A stretch of DNA of 64,000 nt, taken from Hymenobacter busanensis. GTDB taxonomy: Bacteria; Bacteroidota; Bacteroidia; Cytophagales; Hymenobacteraceae. Positions 54,617 to 63,512 of this stretch are shown here, piece by piece; the stretch's first letter is position 1, and every line of letters starts with the position of its first letter. The notes beneath the pieces were generated by a model, which worked only from the letters and a program-made list of their open reading frames with translations, had not been told where the DNA came from and searched no databases. Location of the stretch: the NCBI RefSeq assembly GCF_008727865.1, contig NZ_VTWU01000002.1:62001-126000 (forward strand). The letters run 5' to 3'. The position numbers and the translations under genes are program-made.

Positions 54617-56449
54617 TTATTTTTTCTTCGGCTGCGGCTGCTTCTTGGCTTCTACTTCGCGCTCCTGCGCGGCCTTCATGGCTTCGGCCAGGCGGGCCTG
54701 GAAGCCGGCGGGCTTTTTGTCTTTGTTTTTCTCTTTGTTGGCCTGCAACTGGGCGTGCAGCTTGTCTTCGTCCACGAAGCGGCGGGTAATGGCCTGCTGG
54801 GCGAACGTCACGATGTTTGACACGAAGTAGTACCAGGTCAGACCGGCCGGGTAATCGTTCAGCACGAAGAAGAAGATGAGCGGCATGAGGTAGCTGTACA
54901 CCTTCATGGGGCCCTGCATGGCCGAGGGGTTCAGCTGGTTGCTCTGCCAGGTCATGAGCAGCGTAGAAGCCGTCATCAGCAGCGTAAACAAGCTGATGTG
55001 GCTGCCCAGGTACGGCAACTCAAACGGCAGCCGAATGGGGGCGTCGTAGGTGCTCAGGTCTTTGGCCCAGAGGAACGACTCGCCGCGCAGCTCAATGGCA
55101 TTCGGGAAGAACTGGAACAAGGCCAGCAGCACCGGAATGGTAGCCAGCATCGGAATGCAGCCGCTCAGGGGGCTGGAGCCGGTGCTTTGGTAGAGCTTCA
55201 TGGTTTCGCTCTGCACCTTCATCTGGTCGTCGCCGTACTTTTCCTTGATGGCGTCGACCTCGGGCTTGAGCACCCGCATTTTGGCCTGCGAGAGGTACGA
55301 CTTGTACACCAGCGGCCAGAACAGCAGCTTGATGAGCACCACCAGAATGACGATGATCAGGCCGTAGGAGCTGATGAACTGCTCCAGGAACGAGAAGACC
55401 GGAATGACCAGAAAGCGGTTGACGTAGCGGAACACGCCCCAGCCCAGGTACACGTTGCGCTCGAAGTTGGGCGCTACGGCTTTTAGGGTGGAGAACTTGT
55501 TCGGGCCGAAGTAGTACTGCATCTGCGCACCGGCGGCCGACTGCGCTTCGGCGCCGGCAATCTGCACCGTGCTTTGCAGCGTCTTGATGAAGGTGCTGTC
55601 GGGCAGCGACACGTTGGAGTTGAACTTGCCCGTGGGGAATTCCTTGCCGGCAATCAAACCAGCCGTGAAGAAGTCGTGCTTGTGGCCTACCCATTTCACG
55701 GGACCGGGCGCGGTTTGCTCCTCGGGCTTTTCGCTGGCTTCGGCAATCGAGCCCAGGTCGTCCTCGGCCAGGTAGTAGTTGATGGTCGAGTGGTTGCGGT
55801 TCTGTTTGAGGCTCTGCTCGGTGTGGCGCACGCGGTCGAGCCAGGTCAGCGTCAGCGGCTCGGCGCTTACCACGCCGCTCAGGCCTGCCAGCTTCAGGTT
55901 GTAGTCAATCTGGTAGCTGTTGTCGAGCAGGGTGTAGGTCTGCAGCACCTGCTGACCGGGCGCCAGCTCGGCCGTGAACGTCACGCGCTGGCCTTTCTTC
56001 TCTCCCTCAGCCACCGGCTGCGCGCCCGACGAGCGGAAGAACAGGCTGGAGAGCTTCACCTTGCGGCCGTCCTGCAGGGGCAGCTGCACGTCGATGTTGC
56101 CGCTTTGCTTGTCGAGCAGGTAGAAGGGCTGACCGAAGAAGGTTTTCTCTTTGTTGAGCATTACCACCTCGGGACGGCCGCCCTGGGTCGAGAGGGTTAC
56201 CGTCAGCTTGTCGTTGCGCAGCTCCACGGTTTCGGCAGTGCCTTGGCCGGCGGCGGCAAACGCACCGAGCGTGCGGGCCCGGGCCGCCGAGTCGAGCGGC
56301 GCGGGCGCGGCGGGCGTGGCGGCTTGGGCGGCCGTGGTGGTGGTAGGCTTGGCGGCTTGCTCTTCGGCCGGCTTGGGCTTGAAGAAAAACAGGTAGGCCA
56401 GCAACAGCGCCGAAATGAGCATGAGGCCAGTGGCCTGATTCTTATCCAT
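54617..56449 (-). CDS. yidC: Membrane protein insertase YidC
   Basis: The 610-residue protein inserts membrane proteins alone or with SecYEG. An N-terminal anchor (TGLMLISALLLAYLFFFKPK) is followed by the large periplasmic P1 domain, about residues 30-350. The insertase core is C-terminal: LLFWPLVYKSYLSQAKMRVL near 385, SPLSGCIPMLATIPVLLALF near 432, LMTASTLLMTWQSN and FVLNDYPAGLTWYYFVSNIV. It ends with a basic tail (KKQPQPKKK). The upstream gene is pyrG, on the same strand. Confidence 0.96.
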   Translation of the reverse strand: MDKNQATGLMLISALLLAYLFFFKPKPAEEQAAKPTTTTAAQAATPAAPAPLDSAARARTLGAFAAAGQGTAETVELRNDKLTVTLSTQGGRPEVVMLNKEKTFFGQPFYLLDKQSGNIDVQLPLQDGRKVKLSSLFFRSSGAQPVAEGEKKGQRVTFTAELAPGQQVLQTYTLLDNSYQIDYNLKLAGLSGVVSAEPLTLTWLDRVRHTEQSLKQNRNHSTINYYLAEDDLGSIAEASEKPEEQTAPGPVKWVGHKHDFFTAGLIAGKEFPTGKFNSNVSLPDSTFIKTLQSTVQIAGAEAQSAAGAQMQYYFGPNKFSTLKAVAPNFERNVYLGWGVFRYVNRFLVIPVFSFLEQFISSYGLIIVILVVLIKLLFWPLVYKSYLSQAKMRVLKPEVDAIKEKYGDDQMKVQSETMKLYQSTGSSPLSGCIPMLATIPVLLALFQFFPNAIELRGESFLWAKDLSTYDAPIRLPFELPYLGSHISLFTLLMTASTLLMTWQSNQLNPSAMQGPMKVYSYLMPLIFFFVLNDYPAGLTWYYFVSNIVTFAQQAITRRFVDEDKLHAQLQANKEKNKDKKPAGFQARLAEAMKAAQEREVEAKKQPQPKKK

Positions 56450-56518
56450 GAATGGACGGGGTATTGAGTAAAAGGCAGTTAGAACCGGTTAGCGGCCCAG
56501 CGCTGCCAAAACGAGGCG

Positions 56519-56526
56519 CAAAAGTA
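56519..56526 (-). promoter_or_regulatory. -7 promoter box of yidC
   Basis: CAAAAGTA reads TACTTTTG on the minus strand, a perfect TAnnTTTG match, about 70 bp upstream of ATG 56449. It lies in the 333-bp gap between yidC and pyrG. Confidence 0.6.
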
Positions 56527-56668
56527 CATGACAATCAGCCAACTGCCCACAACCGATTTGCTATCGACTGAGGTTCCACGGGTTACAACAACCGGGCGCA
56601 TCGGTAGGCGGCTGCCAAATTGGCCGGGGGCAGCGCAGCTTCAGCCCAATCAGCCTTGTCCTTAAGGC

Positions 56669-56749
56669 CGTCATGCTGAGCTTGCCGAAGCATCTCTACC
56701 GCTTCGTTGAGTCGTTCGGTAGAGATGCTTCGACAAGCTCAGCATGACG
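56669..56749. repeat. 81-bp palindromic intergenic repeat between yidC and pyrG
   Basis: CGTCATGCTGAGCTTG and the following 17 bases (56669-56701) are complementary to 56717-56749 with one mismatch in 33 positions. The loop is 15 bases. The first arm also appears, degraded, at 46021-46070. It occupies the right part of the 333-bp gap between yidC (56449) and pyrG (56783), where I see no gene. It has the look of a dispersed palindromic repeat family. Confidence 0.8.
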
Positions 56750-56782
56750 TTCTGGTACGGCTTCGGGTCAGCCGATTTATCC

Positions 56783-58510
<1,728 letters not shown>

Positions 58511-58669
58511 CTAGCTGTTGCTGCGGCTCGGCCTATACCCGCAACTGGTGCCAATAGCGGCAATAGCACCACCGGTAGCTATATTGCCGAAGGTTTCTTG
58601 CGGGCTAAACCGATATAACCGAAACTCAAAAGCTGTTGCCAGTTTCGGCAATAGGAATGTTGTGTGCTA

Positions 58670-58676
58670 TACTTTG
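58670..58676 (+). promoter_or_regulatory. -7-type box inside the predicted cassette
   Basis: TACTTTG, the shorter variant, is about 70 bp before ATG 58747. A near-match TAATTTTA lies closer. The cassette gene may carry its own promoter. Confidence 0.4.
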
Positions 58677-58746
58677 ATACAGCGTTTAACATTAAAGTAG
58701 GACACATCAAAAAGACCTTTAATTTTAGCAAAAACAATTAATATTT

Positions 58747-59145
58747 ATGAGGGTCTATTTGTGGGGTTTTTTGACAATTGTTTTGACTTCCTGCATATAT
58801 ATGAGGAAGCCTGCTGAAATCATTTCTTCCCCTTCTGGAGAATATAGTTTAAAGATTGATTTAAACAAAGACAAAACGGCCAGAACTAAGTATGACTGCA
58901 TTTTACTGACTTTATATGACAAGGAAGGTAAAGAAATAACAAAGCTGCAAACAGGAGCATCAAATAACATGAAATGGGCCGTAGGCTGGTATTCCAATAA
59001 AGACACAATAATTGTGAACAGTAAAGACATAGGCACTCACGCTTATCATCTAACGGACAAAAAGCAACTTGACACACTTACTATAACACAGGACATAAAT
59101 TCGATAGCTGAAAATCTTCTTAATAAGAAGTATGCCGGTCGTTGA
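58747..59145 (+). CDS. AT-rich small lipoprotein of unknown function
   Basis: The 132-residue protein has a lipoprotein signal (MRVYLWGFLTIVLTSC, lipobox LTSC). The mature part is a compact domain with alternating strands: SSPSGEYSLKIDLNKDKTAR, CILLTLYDKEGKEITKL, MKWAVGWYSNKDTIIVNS and LDTLTITQDINSI. I do not recognise a family. The gene is far more AT-rich than any neighbour (codons end often in A or T), which indicates recent transfer. It is the only gene of the predicted cassette and ends about 20 bp before the attC-like site. Confidence 0.75.
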   Translation: MRVYLWGFLTIVLTSCIYMRKPAEIISSPSGEYSLKIDLNKDKTARTKYDCILLTLYDKEGKEITKLQTGASNNMKWAVGWYSNKDTIIVNSKDIGTHAYHLTDKKQLDTLTITQDINSIAENLLNKKYAGR

Positions 59146-59333
59146 GGCTGACAGATAAGTACAGCACACAACAGTGTGTTTATAAAATTGTGGCGGGACG
59201 TTAAGCATTTGACTTTAAATCACTATTTTGCTTTTGTGGTTAATTGAACCTGACGTTTTTCAATTGCCACAACTTCATAAACACTGAAACGTTGCCCAAG
59301 TAATTATTTTAATTCGTGACATAACCTCTCCCC

Positions 59334-59936
59334 ATGAACCCCAAAACCGACTTCTATTTCCGCAAAAACGAGCAATGGCAAGCCGAACTAGCCCAGCTGC
59401 GCCGGATTGTGCTCGACTGCGGGCTGGAGGAAGAATTGAAATGGGGCGTGCCGTGCTACTCGTTTCGGCAGCGCAACGTGCTGCTGCTGCACGTCTTTAA
59501 GAACTACTGCGCCCTGCTGTTCATGAAAGGCGCACTGTTGCAGGACGCCGACGGCCTGCTGGTGCAGCAAACCCGCAACGTGCAGGCCACGCGGCAGGTG
59601 CGGTTTACCGCGGCCGCCGACATTGTGGCGCTGGAGCCCACCCTGAAAGCAACCATCTACGAGGCCATTGCGGTGGAAGAAGCCGGCCTGCAAGTGCCCT
59701 ACAAACCCACCGCCGAATTTGCCATGCCAGCGGAGCTACAGCAGCAGCTGACCGCCAACCCGGCGCTGCAAGCCGCTTTTGACGCCCTCACGCCGGGGCG
59801 GCAGCGCGGGTACCTGCTGCACATCGGCGAGGCCAAGCAGGCCAAGACCCGGGCGGCGCGGGTAGAAAAGTGCACGCCGCTCATATTGGCGGGCAAAGGC
59901 TTGCAGGACGACTACTTTACTTCCCGCCGCCGGTAA
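59334..59936 (+). CDS. DUF1801 and YdeI/OmpD-associated domain protein
   Basis: The 200-residue protein has a DUF1801 domain (about residues 15-120): LAQLRRIVLDCGLEEELKWG, CYSFRQRNVLLLHVFKNYCA and LLFMKGALLQDADGLLV. A YdeI/OmpD-associated C-terminal segment follows (PAELQQQLTANPALQAAFDA, LTPGRQRGYLLHIGEAKQAK). It is cytoplasmic and has no defined function. Codon use is GC-rich, so it is not part of the AT-rich insertion, which ends 42 bp upstream. Confidence 0.88.
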   Translation: MNPKTDFYFRKNEQWQAELAQLRRIVLDCGLEEELKWGVPCYSFRQRNVLLLHVFKNYCALLFMKGALLQDADGLLVQQTRNVQATRQVRFTAAADIVALEPTLKATIYEAIAVEEAGLQVPYKPTAEFAMPAELQQQLTANPALQAAFDALTPGRQRGYLLHIGEAKQAKTRAARVEKCTPLILAGKGLQDDYFTSRRR

Positions 59937-60036
59937 CCCCCTGCCAAGGCATTCGGTTGCTTTTCGGCCCGCTCGTTTCCGCTCGCGCCGAGGCTATTGC
60001 CCACCAGACTACTTCCACCACAACACGGCGACGCGC

Positions 60037-60519
60037 ATGCACCGGTTTGAAGCGCCCATTGACCTGATTGGCATCAACCCCTTCGTGTGGGTGCCCGACG
60101 ACATCCTGCTCGACCTCTTCGCGCAGGCCGGCACCAGCAAAGGCCCCATTCCCATTTGCGGCACGGTGAACGGCAAGGCGTACACCCAAACGCTGGTGCG
60201 GTACCAGGGACACTGGCGGCTGTACATCAACACCGCGATGCTCAACCATTCGCCCCAGCGAATTGGCGAAACCATCGACCTCACCATTGCCTTCGACCCG
60301 GCCGACCGAACGATTGCGCCCCACCCTCGGCTGGTGCAGGCCCTGGCCGACTGCCCCGACGCCAAGCGGGTGTTTGACGGGCTGGCCGCCTCCCGGCAGA
60401 AGGAAATCGTTCGGTACATTGCTTCGTTGAAAACGGAAGAAAGCATTGCGCGGAACGTCGCTCGGGCTATCGACTTTTTGTTGGGCAAGGGCCGCTTCGT
60501 GGGGCGCGACAAGGCCTGA
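60037..60519 (+). CDS. DUF1905 and YdeI-type protein
   Basis: The 160-residue protein starts MHRFEAPIDLIGINPFVWVP. A DUF1905 barrel spans about residues 5-95 (GTVNGKAYTQTLVRYQGHWR, LYINTAMLNHSPQRIGETID). A YdeI helical tail ends it (ADCPDAKRVFDGLAASRQKE, RYIASLKTEESIARNVAR). It lies about 100 bp after the DUF1801 gene in the same direction. It is the third protein of this general type in the window. Its role is unknown. Confidence 0.88.
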   Translation: MHRFEAPIDLIGINPFVWVPDDILLDLFAQAGTSKGPIPICGTVNGKAYTQTLVRYQGHWRLYINTAMLNHSPQRIGETIDLTIAFDPADRTIAPHPRLVQALADCPDAKRVFDGLAASRQKEIVRYIASLKTEESIARNVARAIDFLLGKGRFVGRDKA

Positions 60520-60555
60520 CGGCAACTCGCAACTGGGTCTTTGCTGGGCGCGTTG

Positions 60556-60658
60556 CCCTACACCAAACGCGTGCCGCTGTAGGGTATTTTTCTTCTTCAG
60601 CGCAAACACCCTACACCAGTTGTAGGGTATTTTTGTTGGCGAACAGCAATACCCTACA
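60556..60658 (+). promoter_or_regulatory. Operator array with five CCCTACA/TGTAGGG half-sites and a promoter
   Basis: CCCTACA lies at 60556-60562, 60609-60615 and 60652-60658. TGTAGGG lies at 60578-60584 and 60621-60627. The first two pairs are inverted repeats with 15-bp and 5-bp spacers. The last copy is 2 bp before ATG 60661. TATTTTTG (60628-60635), an exact -7 box, directly abuts the second TGTAGGG. The layout suggests repression by the downstream Xre-like protein. Confidence 0.7.
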
Positions 60659-60660
60659 CT

Positions 60661-61251
60661 ATGCCCCGCCCTGCTTCCCCTTCCGATACTGCAATAGCTG
60701 CTGTACGAACACACTTTGGCCTTAGCCAACAGGAAATGGCCGCGTGGCTGGGTGTCGGTGAAGCCCAGGCCGGCCACCTCGAAACGGGCCGGCGCGGCCT
60801 CTCCCCCGCCGCCGCCGAAGCCCTGGCCCCGCTGGTGCGGCAGCTGCCGCCGCCCGATGCGCCCTCGGCGCTGGCCGCTGCCCCTCCCCCGCTGGCGCTG
60901 GGCCGGCCCGAAGCCGCTCCGCTCGAAGCGCGCCTCGACTACTGCCAGCACCACGCCCGGCGGCTGCGGCGGCAGTTGAAGCCCCTCGAAGCCCAGGCCG
61001 CCGTAGCCGCCCGCTGGGCCGAGGCTTTGCCCGCCATCCGCGCCGCCTTGCCCGCTGCCCCCGCCGCCGAGCCCGACGCCACCGCCGATTGGGCCGGCTG
61101 GCACAACTGGTTTCGGCACCGCTGGCTGGACAAGCGCCCCACGGCTCTGCCCTCGCATCAGAGCGCCCGCTACCACCTGCTGCGCCTGCAGACCGAAGCC
61201 CTCGAAACCGAAGCCGCCGCACTGCAAGCCCTGCTGCCCACTAATGCCTGA
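60661..61251 (+). CDS. Xre/HTH-type DNA-binding protein with coiled-coil C-terminus
   Basis: The 196-residue protein has an N-terminal helix-turn-helix (about residues 10-60): TAIAAVRTHFGLSQQEMAAW, LGVGEAQAGHLETGRRGL, close to the Xre LSQQE and E-G-R pattern. The rest is Ala/Leu/Glu-rich, with LRRQLKPLEAQAAVAARWAE and LRLQTEALETEAAALQALLP, and is predicted to be helical. It is probably a repressor that binds the CCCTACA/TGTAGGG half-sites ending 2 bp before its start, that is, autoregulates. Other targets are unknown. The family is not further defined. Confidence 0.75.
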   Translation: MPRPASPSDTAIAAVRTHFGLSQQEMAAWLGVGEAQAGHLETGRRGLSPAAAEALAPLVRQLPPPDAPSALAAAPPPLALGRPEAAPLEARLDYCQHHARRLRRQLKPLEAQAAVAARWAEALPAIRAALPAAPAAEPDATADWAGWHNWFRHRWLDKRPTALPSHQSARYHLLRLQTEALETEAAALQALLPTNA

Positions 61252-61411
61252 CGGGATTTCGCTAGGCACTACTTTCTTTTGCAAAGTGCAAGCTTACATC
61301 ATCGATTGATCGACCATATATTTAAAATATATCCACTGAACTTGCCATAATTCCAATCATTGTTACATTTAAGCAGTACCATTTTCCACCATTTATTCTC
61401 GTCTGACCGTC

Positions 61412-61831
61412 ATGGCCTACGATGTGAACACCCTTAAAACCCGGCCCCAGTGCCTGGAAGCTAAAGACAAGTTGGAAGCCGAGCTGGACGGCTACCAAAA
61501 CCGCAATCAGAACCTGGATTTCCAGGACCGGCGCGACGGCCGTACCGACGCCTCCACCGCGCAGCGGCTAGCCAAGGCCACGAGTCAGGTGACCTACCTG
61601 ACGGAGCAGCTGGCCAACACCGGCCTGTCGGAGAAGGACCGTTTGCGCTTCGAGGACCAGCTAGATACGGCCACGTACCAGCAAAAGCGGCTGAGCCGAC
61701 GCGCCACCAACGCTGGCGGCGCGGAGGATTTTCTGGCCGAGGTCGACGCCGACCAGGTGGACGCCCAGGTAACGCTGCTGAGCGGGGCCATAGCCGCCGT
61801 GCAGGCCCGCCACGACGCGCTGCCGGCGTAG
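61412..61831 (+). CDS. Helical coiled-coil protein of unknown function
   Basis: The 139-residue protein is polar, helical and free of signal peptide or membrane segments. Segments such as CLEAKDKLEAELDGYQNRNQ, STAQRLAKATSQVTYLTEQL and LRFEDQLDTATYQQKRLSRR have Leu and Ala at coiled-coil positions. I do not recognise the family. The 160 bp before it hold an AT-rich patch (61310-61340, ATATATTTAAAATATAT) but no clear -7 box. A strong terminator follows 20 bp past the stop. Confidence 0.65.
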   Translation: MAYDVNTLKTRPQCLEAKDKLEAELDGYQNRNQNLDFQDRRDGRTDASTAQRLAKATSQVTYLTEQLANTGLSEKDRLRFEDQLDTATYQQKRLSRRATNAGGAEDFLAEVDADQVDAQVTLLSGAIAAVQARHDALPA

Positions 61832-61851
61832 AGCCCGGTACGAGTTCCACG

Positions 61852-61884
61852 AAAGCCCCCGGCCAAGGGGCCGGGGGCTTTTTT
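61852..61884 (+). terminator. Terminator after the coiled-coil gene
   Basis: AAAGCCCCCGGCC (61852-61864) and GGCCGGGGGCTTT (61869-61881) form a 13-bp stem with TTT following. Confidence 0.93.
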
Positions 61885-61936
61885 GTTGCCGGCTGCGGCG
61901 CCCAACTCGCGGCCGCTGCCGTAGCTTAGACGCCCC

Positions 61937-63292
61937 ATGCGTCGCTCGATTCTCCTGCTTGCCGGTTTGGCCCTGTCGGTTTCCCTCGCCACAGCCCAAA
62001 CCACGCCGCCCACCATTCCGCCGCCCCTGCCCGCCGCGCCTGCCGACTGGCTGCTGCGCGAGCTGGAAGCCTCGCCCGTGCTGCGCCAGCACCACGCCGG
62101 CCTGCAGCTCACGGCCGTAGCCACCGGCCAAAGCCTGCTGAGCTGGCACGCCGAGCAGTATTTCACCCCGGCCAGCACCCAGAAGCTGCTCACGCTCTAC
62201 GCTGCGCTGCGCATCCTGCCCGACTCGGTGCCCAGCCTGCGCTACCTCGTGCGCGGCGACACGCTCCTGTTTCGCGGCACCGGCGACCCTACCCTGCTGC
62301 ACGGCGACGTGCCCTCGGCGCGGGCCTACCAGTTTCTGCGGCAGTGGCCCGGTCCGCTCGTGCTGTGCCCCACGCCCTACGCCGAGCCCGCCTACGGCCC
62401 CGGCTGGACCTGGGACGACTACCCCTACTATTTCCAGCCCGAGCGCGGCGCGTTTCCCATCTACGGCCACACGGTGCGCTTCTACGCCCGCCAGCCCGGC
62501 CGCGCCCCGTTGGTGCTGCCCCGCGTGTTTCGGCCCTGGGTAACGCCCGCCCCGCCCGGTGCCACCAGCCCCGACCACATCCGGCGCGACCTGGAAGCCA
62601 ACCGCTTCCAGTGGTTTGCCTCACCAAAGGCCTGGGTCGATGAAACGCCCTTCCGCACCAGCCCCGAGTTGCTGCTCACGCTGCTGCGCGACACCCTGCA
62701 CCGCCCCGACGTGCAGCCCGGCCGCTGGCGCCTGCGCCCCGGAGAGCAGGCCCGCGTGCTGCACGGCCTGCCCGTCGATTCGCTCTACCGCCGCACCATC
62801 CGCGTGAGCGACAATTTTCTGGCCGAGCAAACCCTGCTGCTCTGCTCGGCCCAGCTCGGCCACGATACCCTCAGCGCCGGCCGCGTCATCCGGTACGTGC
62901 GCCGGCAGGGCTGGCTGCGCGACCTGCCCGACTCCACCGCCTGGGTCGACGGCTCGGGCCTCTCGCGCCTCAACCTGACCACCCCGCGCAACCAGGTGGC
63001 CCTGCTGCTGAAGCTGCACCAGCTGGTGCCCGAGCCGCGGCTGCTGAGCTTGCTGGCGGCCGGCGGCGGGCAAGGCACCCTGCGCCGCGTGTACCGCCCC
63101 ACCGACCGGAAAGCGTGGCTGTGGGGCAAAACCGGCACGCTCAGCAACAACCACACGCTCTGCGGCTACCTGCGCACCACCTCGGGGCAGCTGCTGGCCT
63201 TTAGCTTCATGAACAACAACCACTTGGCCGAAACCACCGTGGTGCGCCGCGAGATGGAGCGGCTGCTGACGCTGGTGCACGAGCGGCTCTAG
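61937..63292 (+). CDS. dacB: D-alanyl-D-alanine carboxypeptidase/endopeptidase (PBP4 type)
   Basis: The 451-residue enzyme trims peptidoglycan cross-links. A signal peptide (MRRSILLLAGLALSVSLATA) is followed by the PBP4-type fold. The nucleophile Ser lies in STQK near residue 79 (FTPASTQKLLTLYAAL), with SDN near residue 290 (SDNFLAEQTLLL) and KTG near residue 396 (LWGKTGTLSNNHTL). The FRGTGDPTLL segment near residue 115 is typical of the PBP4 insertion region. It lies upstream of parB in the same direction, separated by 220 bp. Confidence 0.95.
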   Translation: MRRSILLLAGLALSVSLATAQTTPPTIPPPLPAAPADWLLRELEASPVLRQHHAGLQLTAVATGQSLLSWHAEQYFTPASTQKLLTLYAALRILPDSVPSLRYLVRGDTLLFRGTGDPTLLHGDVPSARAYQFLRQWPGPLVLCPTPYAEPAYGPGWTWDDYPYYFQPERGAFPIYGHTVRFYARQPGRAPLVLPRVFRPWVTPAPPGATSPDHIRRDLEANRFQWFASPKAWVDETPFRTSPELLLTLLRDTLHRPDVQPGRWRLRPGEQARVLHGLPVDSLYRRTIRVSDNFLAEQTLLLCSAQLGHDTLSAGRVIRYVRRQGWLRDLPDSTAWVDGSGLSRLNLTTPRNQVALLLKLHQLVPEPRLLSLLAAGGGQGTLRRVYRPTDRKAWLWGKTGTLSNNHTLCGYLRTTSGQLLAFSFMNNNHLAETTVVRREMERLLTLVHERL

Positions 63293-63366
63293 ACGGGCCT
63301 TGGGCGGCAACGGCCCAGCACCCAGCCGGTGCCTCACCCAAAGCCCAGGCGAGGCGCAGCAGAAAA

Positions 63367-63468
63367 TGTTCCACGAATAGTTAGTTAACATTCAGCCACT
63401 TAAATACCAGCCGGTCTAATGTTCCACAAAAACTATAGGTTCTTTCCCGGTGCTTTCTGCTATTTTTG
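63367..63468 (+). promoter_or_regulatory. parB promoter with two parS-like half-sites
   Basis: TATTTTTG at 63461-63468 is a perfect -7 box, 45 bp before ATG 63513. TGTTCCAC occurs at 63367-63374 and 63420-63427, in the same direction. It equals half of TGTTCCACGTGGAACA, the Bacteroidota parS palindrome; the other half is missing at both places. These could be degenerate parS or ParB contact sites. Confidence 0.5.
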
Positions 63469-63512
63469 ATTTCCCATCGGCCGCTATTTGGCCGGCAGGT
63501 TCTTGAGCGAGT

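Larger units (their letters stand above)
58660..59291. mobile_element. Predicted solitary integron-type gene cassette
   Basis: The AT-rich 632-bp stretch carries one gene (58747-59145). Its left end GTTGTGTGCTATACTT (58659-58674) is inverted with AAGTACAGCACACAAC (59157-59172), 15 of 16 matching. A second inverted pair, 59176-59194 and 59266-59284, matches 17 of 19. The right end reads AAACGTTGCCC, so the cleaved G^TT could be at 59291/59292 and, on the left, 58659/58660. If the ends are joined as a circle, a complete and well-paired attC-like fold (outer 16 bp, inner 19 bp) results. No integrase gene is in the window. The core boxes differ slightly from the RYYYAAC/GTTRRRY consensus. Confidence 0.6.

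Noticed and set aside
59198-59206. GTTAAGC inside the AT-rich region as the integron core site
   Set aside because: It matches GTTRRRY, but it lies inside the predicted stem-loop apex and has no inverted partner. The ends at 58659 and 59291 explain the inverted repeats much better.
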